The notes below the pieces were generated by a model. That model saw nothing but the letters and a program-made list of their open reading frames with translations. It ran no database searches and was not told where the DNA came from. From Acanthamoeba lenticulata (taxonomy: Eukaryota > Discosea > Longamoebia > Acanthamoebidae): DNA of 64,000 nucleotides. This document shows, in pieces, positions 45,777 through 57,478 of the stretch. Where the stretch lies: the NCBI GenBank assembly GCA_002179805.1, contig NAVB01000009.1, positions 1 to 64,000 of the forward strand. The letters run 5' to 3'. The position numbers and the translations under genes are program-made. The stretch's first letter is position 1; every line of letters starts with the position of its first letter.

Positions 45777-48700
45777 ATGGATGGACCCCTGGGCAAGGTG
45801 CTCGAAGAAGAAGGCTTCGAGTTGGTGTCGCCCGAAGTCGACAGAGGCGCCCAATCTATAATCTATCGCTGCAGGGTGACTCGCACGCCCACCCCGGCTG
45901 AACGGCAGCAGCACTCCTTTTCTCCCGACATCCCTGTGCTACATCCTCTTCATCTACCCCAACCACACTTCAATCCTGCGGCATCTCTGGCTCCATCTTT
46001 AGATGAATTTTCCTCTTCTTTTGTAGAAGCGCAACAATATCACTCAGCTGGGCATCCAGCGGTGGCCACCGAGGAAAGGAGCACCAGGAAGAACGAAGGG
46101 GAAATGGGAAGCGAAGATGCGTGTCAAGAGGACCACCTCGAGGAGGGACAGTTCGTGCGGGTGAAGGTGCTCAACGTCTCGCTGCCTCTGCCGCGCCACC
46201 TGAGCAACTTCCATCACGAGCACCAAGTCGTTGCCGAGAGCCTGCGCGGCGTGCCCGGCGTGGTGCGCATCCTCGCGCGGCTCTCGCGGCCAGGCGTGGA
46301 GGCGCTCGTCGTGGAGGACTTTGGCGGCGAGTCGCTCGACAAGTGGCTCATGCGCGACGGACCTTTTTCGCAAGACCTGCCACAGTTCTTGAACATGGTC
46401 GAGGCCGTGGCACGGACGCTGGGCCACATTCACAGCCGGTCAGTTGTGCACAAGGACATCAAGGTACGCCATCTCCCTCCGGCCCTCCCTCTGGTTTCCT
46501 CCTTTGTGTATGCGGGTCGCTTCCGCGGGCGGGCTCGTGGGGCGATAACAGTATACCATGAACCAATTGACCACCAACTCGGACTTTTTCCGACTGATGC
46601 CTCATGTCTGTGCAACGTTGGGGGGGGACACGTGCCAGCCCCACAACATCATCTGGAACAAAGAGACGGGCGAAGTCAAGATCACCGATTTCGGCATCGC
46701 CTCCATCGTCGTCCGCTCCAAGGACACCACACATCAAGGCAAGCTGCCACTGCAGATGCTTGGATCGCTGCCGTACCTGCCGCCGGAGCTGTCGCTGCGG
46801 AGCGGCGAGGCGGCGGCGCGGCCGGCCGACCACCGGAGCGACTTCTACTCGCTCGGGGTGAGCTTCTTCGAGCTGCTCACCGGGAGTGTGCCCTTCCACG
46901 AGCGGTCGCCCGTGCGCATGATGCACGCGCACATGGCCAAGCAGGCGCCCGCCGTGCACGAGGTCGACGCGCGCGTGCCGCGGTGCTTGTCGAGCGTGGT
47001 CGGGCGGCTGCTGGCCAAGTCGGTCGAGGAGCGGTACCAGAGCAGCCGCGGGCTCGTGGCCGACCTGGAGCGATGCGCGCGCATCGTGGCTGCTCGCGGG
47101 CGGCCCTGTCACCACCCGCCCGCCTACCTCCATCGCCATCATGGACGACCCGAAGAAGAGACGAAGAATAATGATGCTGAGGAAAATGAAGAGGAAGAAG
47201 AAGAGGACGAGAAGTGGGCAGAAGAGGAAGAGGAGCGGTTCAAGGCGGGCGAGGACGACGTGTCGGACGTGTTTGCCTTCCCGTCCAAGCTCTATGGCCG
47301 CGAGGACCAGATACAATACCTCCGACAACTCTACATCTCCGCCACCGCGCCTGCCGCGTCAAGCAATAAGACGCGCAACCAGGTGCGTTGTCCCTTCGTC
47401 ACCACAACAGAGTCTACCTCTGCTTTTCATTCTCGCTGGTTAATCTCAACGCCCTTCTTGTGGTTGTCGACAACAGGTCGTGTTGGTGGCGGGCTACTCG
47501 GGTGTGGGAAAGACGGCGCTGGTGAGTCAGCTCAAGGCCATCAAGGAGCGGGCCTACTTCATCAGCGGCAAGTACGACTTCAACAAGCGCGACGTGCCCT
47601 ACTCGGCGATCGTGTCGGCTTTCACGGACATGATCAACCAAATCCTGTCAGAGGACGAGGAGAGCGTGGGGCGCGTGCGCGGGCGGCTGCGGGAGGCCGT
47701 GGGCAGCCACGGGCAGATGCTGGTGTCGGTGATTCCGAGCCTGCAGCTGCTCATCGGCCAGCAGCCCGCCGTCACGCTTGACCTGGGCATGTCCGAAGTG
47801 CAGACCCTCTACACACAACTCTTCACGCGCCTTGTTGACGTCTTCTCCAGCATCAAGCCCGACGCGCCTCTGGTGATGTTCCTGGACGACCTGCACTGGG
47901 CCGATCAGCCCTCCTTCCAGCTTCTCCACAAGATGGTCTGCCGCAGCAGTCCGTCGTCGAACGCCGCACCGCTCCTGCTGCTCTGCGGCTATCGGGACAA
48001 CGAGGTGACGAGTCAGACGCACCCGCTGTGGATGTTCCTTGACGAGCTGCGCGCCCGCGACGTCTCGTGCCACTCCATCATGCTCCAGGTGCGCTGTCCT
48101 CTTCCCCTTTGGCCTCCACGATCGCTGGCCTGTGGTTGCTGACTGATCGCTGTGTGTGTTTTTGGTGAAACTGCAGCCGCTCGCGTTGGAGGACGTGAAT
48201 AACATGGTATCCGACTTGCTGCACTACAGCCACGCGCCCGTTGAAACGCTAGCGCTGTCGCGGCTCGTGTTCGAGAAGACCAAGGGCAACCCGTTCTTTG
48301 CCATCAGCTTCCTCACCAAGCTCTACCAGACTGAGCTCATCGTACGGCGTTCCCTCCCTCTTTCCCTCATTGGCTGACGGCGAATCCTGACCGTGTCTCC
48401 GTCACGCAGCACTTTGACTACGATGAGGGCCACTGGAAGTGGGACTTGGCCAAGATTCAGGCCATGGACTACACCGACAACGTGGTCGAGTTCATGGCCC
48501 AAGACCTCCGCAAGCTTCCCGCCAAGGTTGCCCCTTGTTACTGCTGGGAGAGTTTGTCACCCAGGATGCGCATTAACATCTTGGCGTTGTTGCGTGCCTT
48601 TCTCGACGTAGACGCTCTGGATGCTGGAGGTGGCGGCCTTCTTTGGCGGTCGGTTCGACGTGCGGGACATCGCCGAATATCGCAACATGGCCGTGGAGGA

Positions 48701-51700
48701 CGTGGAGGCCATCCTCTGGCCCACCCTGCAGCAAGGCTTCGTCGGGCGCGACGGCGATTTCGGATATCACTTCCTGCACGATCGCGTGCAGCAGGCTGCC
48801 TACGAGTGCGTGGCGTTGAAGCGAAGCAAGCAGAAGATGCACCTGGGCGTTGCTCAGTTCCTTCTCACCAAGATCAACGTCGAGGAGGACGCTGGCGTAC
48901 GCTTTATATTTTTTATTTTCACTATATTTCTGGGTCAAGTCTCACCACCGTGGTGAACAACGCCAGATGTGCATATGGAGCAAAAGCTCGCAAGACAATA
49001 CTGGTCCAGTCGACGCATCGCAGCTGCTGATGCAACAGCAGTCACAGCACCCGTTGTACAACGTCTTTGACGTTGTCTACCACTTTAGTCAAGCGGCCGA
49101 GCTGGTCAGGGACCCTGCACAGAGGCTGCTCATCGCCAAGCTCAACCTGCAGGCCGCCATCAAGGGCAAGAACTCGATGGGTATAGCCGCCCTCGTTCCA
49201 ACTGGACTTTATTGCTTTGTCTAACGCTTGGAGCAGCCTACGAGATGGCACGGAAGATGGCCGCACAGGGCATCGAGATGCTCCCGGAGGACGGCTGGGA
49301 ATCGCAGCACACGCTCACCTTCCGGCTGTACATCGGTACGCGAGCGTGAGGCCTCTTTGCAATGAGAGCCCAAGTCAGCCACTCACCGCGGCTTTGGCAC
49401 TCTGCAGAGCGTGCGCAGTGCGAGTACCTGTGCAAGAATGTGGAGACAGCGCAACGGCTTTTCGACGAGCTGTTGGTTCACGCCCGGGACGTGTGGGAAA
49501 CCAACGAGGTCTACATCCAGCGTAACCAGATGTCCATCTGCATGCAGCGTTACGACGTGCGTCCTCCACTTCTCCATTGCCCTGTCTTGTCGGCCTCGTG
49601 GGGCTCACGCAATCGATGCAGGACATGGTCGAGTCGGGCCTGCGCGGGTTGGCGGCGCTCGGGCTGGTGATCCCGGCCAATCCGAGCGACGACCTGATCG
49701 AAGAGGCCGTGGCCGAGGTCTACCGCCTCCTGGCCGACCGGCCCATCCGCGATCTGCTCAACGACGCTCCAACCACGGACGACCGGGCCAAGGGCATCCA
49801 GATCCTCATCAGCAAGATGGGGTTCGGCTACTACTTCACCAACCCCAACGCCTACATCTACGCCCTCGTTATTGGGGTACGCGTAGCTGTCTTACCCCAA
49901 CCAAAGTGTGCCAAAAAGAAGCGAAGCCACTTGCTCACGGCCACACAACATTTTTACTGTGTCGGTCCCCGGGCGTGCAGCTCAAGACCAGCATCGAGTA
50001 CGGACATGTGGCCCACACGAGCATCCTCTACGCCTGGTACGGCTGGGTCGGCTGTGCCATCAAGAAGCGCGTACGGCCTCTTCCTCTCCTTTTCTGGTGG
50101 CTTTTGACTTAGTCTGTGCTGCTGCGTTGGCCGCCCGACGAGACAGTTCGATGAAGCCTGTGAGTGGGGCCGGCTGGCCATCGACCTGTGCGACAAATAT
50201 TACGCCAACTCGCGGTTTGCCGACCGAGGCCAGATCTACGAAATCTTCTACTGTATGCCACCTGAGGCCTGACTCGATCTCATTCTTCCTTTTCGGCCGC
50301 TAACCGCGGTGCCTCCGACCGCTGATCTATCAAACCCACAGCGTACATCAGCTGGCTCAAGCACCCGCTGCACGAGTCGATTGAGGGCCTGGAGACCGGG
50401 TTCAAGCATGGCGTGGCCGGCGGCAACCCGGCCTTTGCCACGGGCTGCGCCTACAACTTGATGGGCACCTTCTGGTCGGTCGTGCCGCTCTACCAGATCT
50501 CGCCCCTGATCGGTACCGTTTCGTCGCATCTCGCTCTGGCAGGCGCGATGGCCTGCTGATGTGATCTTTCTCTCTTCCCAGAGCCGTACAAGCGATACGC
50601 GGAGGAGGCCAACTGGGGCGACGTGGTCAAGATGATGCAAACGATCGACCGCCACACGCGCCTGCTCATGGACGAGCCCGTCGAGGGCACCGACGAGGAA
50701 TTCTACGCCTACGTTAAGGCCAACGCTCGACCCATGCCCATTGGTACCGTCCCGTCCCGTCGCGCTATCCCATTGGCGCTCACTTACTGGAACGTCCTTT
50801 CTTGTATTTACTCTCAGCGCAATATCATGTGTTGCGAATGTACTACCTCTACATCCTGGGCAAGTACCGCCAGGCGCTCGAGGTGGGCCAGTACGCCTCC
50901 AAGATCCTCACCTACATAGGCCAGTTCAAGAAGGAAGTCGGTACGTCGTTCTTTTGATTCCTCTGCCCACACAAGCATCCTTCTCATTTAAGGTGGCGGG
51001 GAAACTGGCGGCTGCAGAGTTTTACTTCTCGTACTCGCTGGTGCTGCTGGCCATCTGCAAGCCGGCTCGACCGCTGGTCTCGCCCGAGGAGCGGCTGCTC
51101 GAGCTGGCCGGTCCGTGGCTCCAGATGGAGCGCCGCATGCCGTCGCGGCGGAGAACGCGCATGGGCGGCAGCCAGCTGAGCCCGCGCCGCGCGACGGGAA
51201 CCGGCGGCTCGGGGATCAAACCGGACGGCTCCGGGCCGTTGATCGTCACCGACGACGAGTTCAAGCAGTTCCTGACCACCGTGGCCGAGAACCAGGCCAA
51301 GCTCAAGCAGTGGGCCGACTCGGCGCCCTGCAACTTTGGCCACCAGTACCTCCTCGTCGAGGCCGAGCGAGCGTGGCTGGCCGAGCGCAACGCCTCGCGC
51401 GGGCGTTCGCTGGGACGGCTGCCAGAGATCCTGCAGGGCTTCGAGCGGGCCTTTGCCATGGCAATCGACAATGGCTTCATCCAGGACGCCGCGCTGGCCA
51501 AGGAGCTGTCATGGCAGGTCCTCCACGAGATGGCCGACCAGGCCGCGGCCGAGGCGGCCCACTGCTACTCGCGCTGGGGCGCACGCGCCGTCGCCAAGAA
51601 GAAGCGCGAGCAGCAGCAGCAACAGCGGACCCCCGAGGAGAGCCATCAAAAGCTGGCCGAGGCCTGCACGCCGACGACGACGGAGATCATCTCCAGCGCG

Positions 51701-54286
51701 CTCGACCTGGACACCGTCGTGCAGGCCACCCAGCAGCTCTCCTCCAAGCTCAACCTCAACGATCTGCTGAGCTCGCTCATGGACCTCATCGTCGCCAACA
51801 CCGGCGCCTCCAAGGTGAGCCGCTTCCTCTGGCCTTGCATGTCTGCGTTCTGATCTGACCTTGGGGGCGGGAATGGTGGACCACCAAAGGGCGCACTGCT
51901 GTTGACCCAAGACGTCCAGAGCCAAGACTCGGGCGACAGCAACCACGCCAGTGACGACTCGGAGGAGGGCAACCAGCTCTTCATCCAGGCCAAGGCTCGC
52001 GTCTCGCGCACCACTGTACGGCGCTGCCTCCTCCTTTTCATCTTCCTTTATGGACCTGCTCGCCACGCATTCGGGGCTCTTAACCCTAGCGCCCTCCAAA
52101 CGACGTTGCATGAACAGGGCAAGGTGCGGGTCAAGGTGACCAAGCTGCCCTTCGTGGGCGACAGCAGCGACCTGCCCAACCGCATCCTCAACTACTGCTG
52201 GCACGCCAAGAGTACGACGAGCCCCACGACGGGCCCGGCCATCGCATCGCGCCGCACATGTGCTCACCTTGAGTGGCTGCGGCGTCGCAGGTGTCGTGTG
52301 GTTGGCCGACGCGCTGGTGGACGACCGGTTCAGGAGCGACGAGTACATCATGTCCCGGCGGCCCAAGTCGGTGCTGTGCGTGCCGATCGAGTACAAGGAC
52401 AAGCAGTGCGGGCTGATCTACCTCGAGAACGACTCCAACGTGGGCGTGTTCGGCGAGGACCGCGTGCGGCTGGTGCGGATCCTGGCGGGCCAGCTCATGA
52501 ACTCGATGGACAACGCCATGCTCGTCGACCGCCTCCGACGCACCAACCGCGAGATGCGGGCCAAGAACAAGCAGCTGCAGGAGATCGACCGGGTGAAGGA
52601 CGCCTTCCTGGCGGTGGCGAGCCACGAGCTGCGGACGCCGCTGAACGGGATCATCGGGATGGCGTCGCTGATGGACGACACGGAGATGAGCGGGCAGCAG
52701 GAGGAGTGCCTGAACGACATCAAGGCATCGTCGGAGACGCTGCTGGAGCTGGTCAACGACGTGCTCGACCTGAGCAAGCTCAAGGCCATGAAGGTCACCC
52801 TGGCCTCGGAGCTGTTTGAGCTGGAGGCCTGCCTGGAGGCGAGCCTGGCCAGCGTCGAGAGGCCGGCGGCCGAGAAGGGCATCAACCTGGCCTACGTGAT
52901 CAAGGGCGGGCCCGACCAGGTGCCGCGGACCCTCCGGGCCGACGCCGTGCGCGTGCAGCAGATCGTGGCCAGCCTGCTGGGCTACGCTGTGCGGCTCGTG
53001 TCCGGCCCGGGCGAGATCCTCGTCACCGTCGCGCCCGCCGCCTCGGGGCGCGTCGTATCCCTGTCGCCCTCGCTCACCGACCTCCCGCTCCCGGCCTCGA
53101 GCGACGACCTGGCGTCCTCCTCGTCCGCCGCTTCCACGCTCGAGGACGACGACCGGACCGATGATGACCAACAAGGGCTAGAGCAGGAGGAGGAGGAAGA
53201 AAAAGAGGAGCAGGAGGAGGAGGAGCGAGATGAGGGGGAAGTGGTGGAGCCTCGCGCGCCGGTCGAGGACCAGAAGGTGGAGCTCCACTTCAAGGTGAAG
53301 ATCCGCGGCCTGCGGATGACCGAGGAGGAGTGCCGGGCACTGTTCAAGCCCTTCTCCTCCCACTCGGTCGTGTCGCACCTCCGCCAGATCGGCGGCGCTG
53401 GACTCGGTTCGGACCAACCCCCCCCCCATCTCTCGTCTTTCTTCTCCTCCTTCGTTCTTTCTTTCTTCTTCTTCTTCTGGTCCCAAAACTCACGCGCCAG
53501 GCGAGCAGGCCTGTACCTGAGCAAGAAGCTGTGCAAAATGTTCAACGGCACGGTGTGGGCCGAGAGCCACGATAACGACACCGTGTTCCACTTCACCGTC
53601 ATCCTGGCCGGTGAGCGTCCCTGTCCCCTTGCCCCCTTCTTGCAACATTTCATTGATGGCGTGTCGGTGCGTCGTGGTGGCCACCAGCCCCGGGCCAGCG
53701 CCCTGATGAGGACGATCGGTGGTGGGAGGAGCAGCACGCGGAGCGGCTCAAGCAGAAGCGGGTGCTCTTGTTCCTGCGCAACCAGACCAACGCGCGCATC
53801 CTGCATGGCCAACTCGCGCGGGCGGGCGCCATCGTCACGCTGGCCCGCGACCGTGACGACTTCATGCGCCGCCTCCAGCCGCCCAACAACAAGACCGCCG
53901 TCGAGTTCTCGCCACAAGGTACATCACTTCACCATCTTGATCACCATCTTGATCTTAAAGGTTGACATCATGTTCGCCTCAAAGCAGGTCGATTCGACGC
54001 AGTTGTGGTCGACGTGCCGAGCCTGGAGCGTGTGCGGATCTACTTGCTGTCGCTCTCGCAGCTGCCGCCGCTGGTGGTGACCGCCACGGCCGTGGAGCGC
54101 GAGAGCGAGGACCTCCGGCAGCTGCGCGAGCAGTACTCGCCGCAGCTGCACGTCATGCACCTGCCGCTGCGCCAAGGCCGCCTGCTGGCCGAGTGGCAGA
54201 ACGTGTTGGCCTGCTTCGAGGCCGGCCGATCGCCGGCCGTCGCAGCCCGACACCAACGACAACAACGAGGCCAGAACGAAAGCTAA
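45777..54286 (+). CDS. Giant Ser/Thr kinase-AAA-GAF-hybrid histidine-kinase-like protein, full-length paralogue
   Basis: Roughly 2,100 residues in more than 20 exons. The start MDGPLGKVLEEEGFELVSP aligns with MEGPVGQ of the other copy. Parts in order: Ser/Thr kinase (VVHKDIK spliced to PHNIIWN, TDFGIASIV), acidic linker, AAA ATPase (GYSGVGKTALV, VMFLDDLHWADQPSF), TPR-like region (VVYHFSQAAELV, MMQTIDRHTRLLMDE), GAF-like domain (SVLCVPIEYKDKQCGLIYLE), HisKA box (VASHELRTPLNGIIGM), HATPase with G2 box (IGGAGLG spliced to LYLSKKLC) and a receiver-like end (FDAVVVDVPSLERV). The N-box Asn and DxGxG are missing, and the receiver lacks the acidic pair and the KP Lys (HLPLRQG). So the HK/receiver end is probably a scaffold or sensor rather than a phosphorelay, while the Ser/Thr kinase motifs are intact. 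Bacterial multisensor kinases share this order, so the origin may be by transfer. Confidence 0.85.
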
Positions 54287-54334
54287 ACGCCACAGCGTGA
54301 AGCGAGGCTGACTGTACACGACTTTTTTGGTTGT

Positions 54335-55303
54335 TCAATCAATGAACGTAAAGGACGACAAAGCCAAGGACGATGGTTTGCCAGAAACCTCTTCGCATCC
54401 TTCGTCCTCTGAGTCGTCCGATAGGAGCAGGAAATCGTCCACTTCGGCCCGAATCTTTGCTTCGCCGTCGCAGTCATCCGGCGTGCTGGTTGATATTGGG
54501 CCGTGTTCGAGCATCAGTCGCGGGGGTGGTGAAGAAGGAAGCGATGTGGCCATAATCATCGAATCCAAGATGCTCGTCATCCATCGCCAAGGCGCCGAAG
54601 GTGATGTCGAAGTGGATGGTGAGATTGAGGGCGGAGAAGTGGAGAGTGCATAATCTCGTAATCGCTGCCAAGAGGATGGCGAAACCTCACCGCTGCCAGT
54701 CCTGCTCACTGGCCGGCTTAGCTCTCGGCATTCACTCGTCTCTTCTTCATCGGCAGCAGTTCCTCTGGTGTAGACAAAGAGCAGGGCGTCATCTCCCCAC
54801 TTTGGTGGACTTCGTGCATATATCATCTCCCCTTCCTCCCAGTCATCCTCTTGGTGCCGTCGTTGTCGGCAGTGTCGAGGAATGGTCAGCCCCTCACTTT
54901 CCTCCTCGTCATCTTCGTCATCTTCTTCCTCAATGGGCTCCTCTTCGGCACTGCTGTGACCATCGTCGTTTGGTCGTTTGCTGAGGTAAAGTCGGAGCTC
55001 GCTGGCCTTTCGGCGGTGTGTGGCGGCGAGAAGGTCCAGCGAGCGTCGCATCTCTTGCGAGCTTGTCCGCAGGGCCGCACTCAAGAAGAGTTCAGCGGCA
55101 CGATCGAGGAGCACCATCGCCTTCTCCCTGTCGCCTTCCCTCTCCGCTGCTTCGGCCTCTTGGACGCACTTCCGCGCCTGTTTGCAAGAACAACGTGAAG
55201 AGACGCGAAATGGAATCAGTAAATCTCGATGTGCAAGATTTTTGAGACCGGAGCAAATGAAGTGCCTCACCATGATAAGAGGGGACACAGACTCGGTCTG
55301 CAT
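54335..55303 (-). CDS. MIT-domain-like protein
   Basis: Two exons. The first is short (MQTESVSPLIM) and is followed by an intron starting GTGAGG and ending AACAG. The second opens with a three-helix block typical of MIT domains: ARKCVQEAEAAEREGDREKA, MVLLDRAAELFLSAAL, LDLLAATHRRKASELRLYLS. MIT domains, as in VPS4 and spastin, bind tails of ESCRT-III proteins. After it comes a very acidic run (EEEPIEEEDDEDDEEE) and a Ser/Pro-rich tail with no other domain, ending FTFID at 54335. It lacks an ATPase, so it would act as an adaptor. Its 3' end faces that of the kinase/HK gene across only 48 bp. Confidence 0.65.
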   Translation of the reverse strand: MQTESVSPLIMVRHFICSGLKNLAHRDLLIPFRVSSRCSCKQARKCVQEAEAAEREGDREKAMVLLDRAAELFLSAALRTSSQEMRRSLDLLAATHRRKASELRLYLSKRPNDDGHSSAEEEPIEEEDDEDDEEESEGLTIPRHCRQRRHQEDDWEEGEMIYARSPPKWGDDALLFVYTRGTAADEEETSECRELSRPVSRTGSGEVSPSSWQRLRDYALSTSPPSISPSTSTSPSAPWRWMTSILDSMIMATSLPSSPPPRLMLEHGPISTSTPDDCDGEAKIRAEVDDFLLLSDDSEDEGCEEVSGKPSSLALSSFTFID

Positions 55304-55479
55304 GCTGGGTGTGCTATAGATTCGTTGAACGCAACTGATCAATCAGTTGGCGGTGAGGTCCACCGGCTCACGATGACGTCGAGAAAGACTCAAGAAGGCC
55401 GACGGGTTGTGGAGGTCGGAACGTTGACGGCGTCGAGTGGGTGACGGCTGTTGGCGCCTCTGGTCTTCGTGGCCACCCG

Positions 55480-55685
55480 TCAGTACATGCGTGAGGTTAG
55501 CTTGGCGCCTTGTGGCCCACCACCTGCCTAGGATGGCCGTTGCTTCGCCCGTTGACGCAAGCGAACGCACCCAGGAGGATTGGGAACCAACGGGTGGTAG
55601 GCCCATTCGGCCCAACTCTCACCAACGGATTCGCGAAGTTGTCTTCGTCTTTCTTGGACATTACGCCGGGAACTTGGGTCGCCAT
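55480..55685 (-). CDS. Small protein, tentative
   Basis: A possible two-exon gene of about 50 residues: MATQVPGVMSKKDEDNFANP, then VRVGPNGPTTRWFPILLG, an intron of about 47 nt starting GTGCGT and ending GGCAG, then GGPQGAKLTSRMY and TGA at 55480-55482. The start lies 63 bp from the divergent methyltransferase gene, in a region with a CRE-like palindrome, which supports a real promoter. No family recognised. The frame also runs open without splicing, so the 3' end may be wrong. Confidence 0.35.
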
Positions 55686-55691
55686 ATTTGC

Positions 55692-55710
55692 TGACGTGGG
55701 CGTGACGTCA
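55692..55710. promoter_or_regulatory. CRE-like motifs in a divergent promoter
   Basis: A perfect palindrome TGACGTCA at 55703-55710 follows a half-similar TGACGTGG at 55692-55699. Both lie in the 63 bp between two divergent start codons. TGACGTCA is the classic bZIP (CREB/ATF) site. Use in this organism is inferred from sequence only. Confidence 0.4.
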
Positions 55711-55748
55711 GCCAACAAAAAGCGTTTTTGTCTTTTGGCCACCAAACA

Positions 55749-57384
55749 ATGGCCACAGTGGTGGAAGGGGCAGCCGTCCTGGCGCTGCAGGAAGAGCTGA
55801 GCGCGCTGGCGTCGGCGGAAGTGTGCGTGCACTGCGGTCAGGTTTTCTCCAAAGCGTCCCCTAGCTCCTGCACGTTCCACAGCGGTGACTACACAGCGCC
55901 TACCTCCAACGCGACCGAGGCGACCTGTGCGCACTTCAGTTGCTGCGGAGCCCAGGAGGACATCTTCTGGGGCGGCTCACCCCTTTACGACGCGCTTATC
56001 CCGCTGGTAAGCAGCTCTGGCCCTTCCTCTCCCGCTGGCGAGGGTGGAGTCTTGGCTGGCTTATTGACGCAACGGCAATAGGCGGCCAAGGGGCCAGTGT
56101 TCGTGAGTAGTGGAGGGTGCTGCAGCACAAAGCATGTCGTGCTGGGGGAAGACGTGCGGGTGGAAGATGTAGTGCCGTGGAGACTGCGGCTGCTGCGGCG
56201 ACGCCTATCTTCTCTGGTAGACGACCACAAGGTACTGAGCCTACTTTTTCTTCTGTTCGTTTGGCTTGTGTCCCAACCACGCGAGGACTCGCTTTGTTGC
56301 GTGTGGTAGAGGCTGCATGAGGCAGACCGCCAAAAGGCGACCAGCGTCATCCGTCGCATGCACAATGCCATGTGGGACGTGGGCGACGGCATAAGCTTCT
56401 TCGGCCGACGCTTAAGTGCGCTTCTGCTCGCCTCGGCCCCTTCCTTCGCCAACCCACTGACAACATGCTGTGTACCAGACTTTGCTGCGACGAGCCACGG
56501 CAGCACCAAGAACGATGCTCCTATCATCAACACCGGCCTTCGGATATGGGACGGCGTATGACTTCATTACCATCTTGTTCATGACCATGCTTTTGAAGGA
56601 GGCTGAACAGACGTGGTTCACGCGCACAGGCGATCGTGCTGGCCAAGTACTTGGAGCACCGCTACCCGAGCGCCGACCACTGGGCTGGGAAGCGCGTGCT
56701 GGAGGTGGGCGCCGGATGCGGGCTCGTGGGCCTCGCGCTGGCGCTCCAGGGTGCCGACGTGCTGCTTACCGACCGGGAGGAGGTCCTCCCCACGCTCCGC
56801 GACCACGTCCGGCGGAACCTTTCAGCCTCTTCTTCTTCCTCCGGCGACGACAGGGCGCGTCCGTCGGTCGCAGTGGCCGAGCTGGACTGGCGCCAGGACG
56901 CCTCGGGTCCGTTGAGTCCACCAATGCTTCTGCTTTTCGCAGGTTGTCTGTGCTTGTGCGCTGAGCAACAACCGTGCGACGATTGTCGATGGCCAGGTTT
57001 TGTACAAGAGGGCGGCGGCTTTGATTACATCATGGCGGCCGACGTGATCGGCTTTCCGGCCGTGCTGGACATCCTTGCCACGACGCTTCACACGCTCATG
57101 TTCTCTTCCGCCGTGACTGTACGCTTCATCGTCTCCTTCATCTTCAGCGCGATCATGGTCATGGTCAGCTCCTAACACCGCAGGAGCAGCGCACGACGCA
57201 GTGCATCATGTCCTACAAGGTGCGGGACGAACGGGTGGAGGCGAGCTTCCTCGAGAAGATGGCGGCAAAGGGGTTCCACATGTGGTCCGTGGCGCCGAGC
57301 GACATGCACCCAACCTACCAGGCCGATTCCATCCACATCGTCGTATTCACCGCTCAACAGCCGTCGCAGCAGCAGCAAGTATGA
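55749..57384 (+). CDS. METTL21-type protein methyltransferase with N-terminal zinc-binding-like domain
   Basis: The C-terminal half is a seven-strand methyltransferase of the METTL21/lysine methyltransferase group: LAKYLEHRYPSADHWAGKRV, LEVGAGCGLVGLALALQGAD (SAM-binding motif I), VLLTDREEVLPTLRDHVRRN, VAELDW, YIMAADVIGF and IVVFTAQQPS near the end. The N-terminal 120 residues carry paired Cys/His: CVHCGQVF, CTFHSGDY, CAHFSCCGAQED, GGCCSTKH. This resembles zinc-binding CxxC...CxxH...CCG modules and is unusual in this enzyme group. The substrate is probably a protein lysine, but which is unknown. About five introns; the exon around 56385-56620 is unclear. The stop is at 57382-57384. Confidence 0.75.
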
Positions 57385-57478
57385 AGAAGATGAAGAAGAA
57401 AAAGACGACAAAGAAGAAGAAGAATAACAACAAGAAGCTCAATTAAAAACAGACAAAAAAACGCTGGCGGGACAGGAG

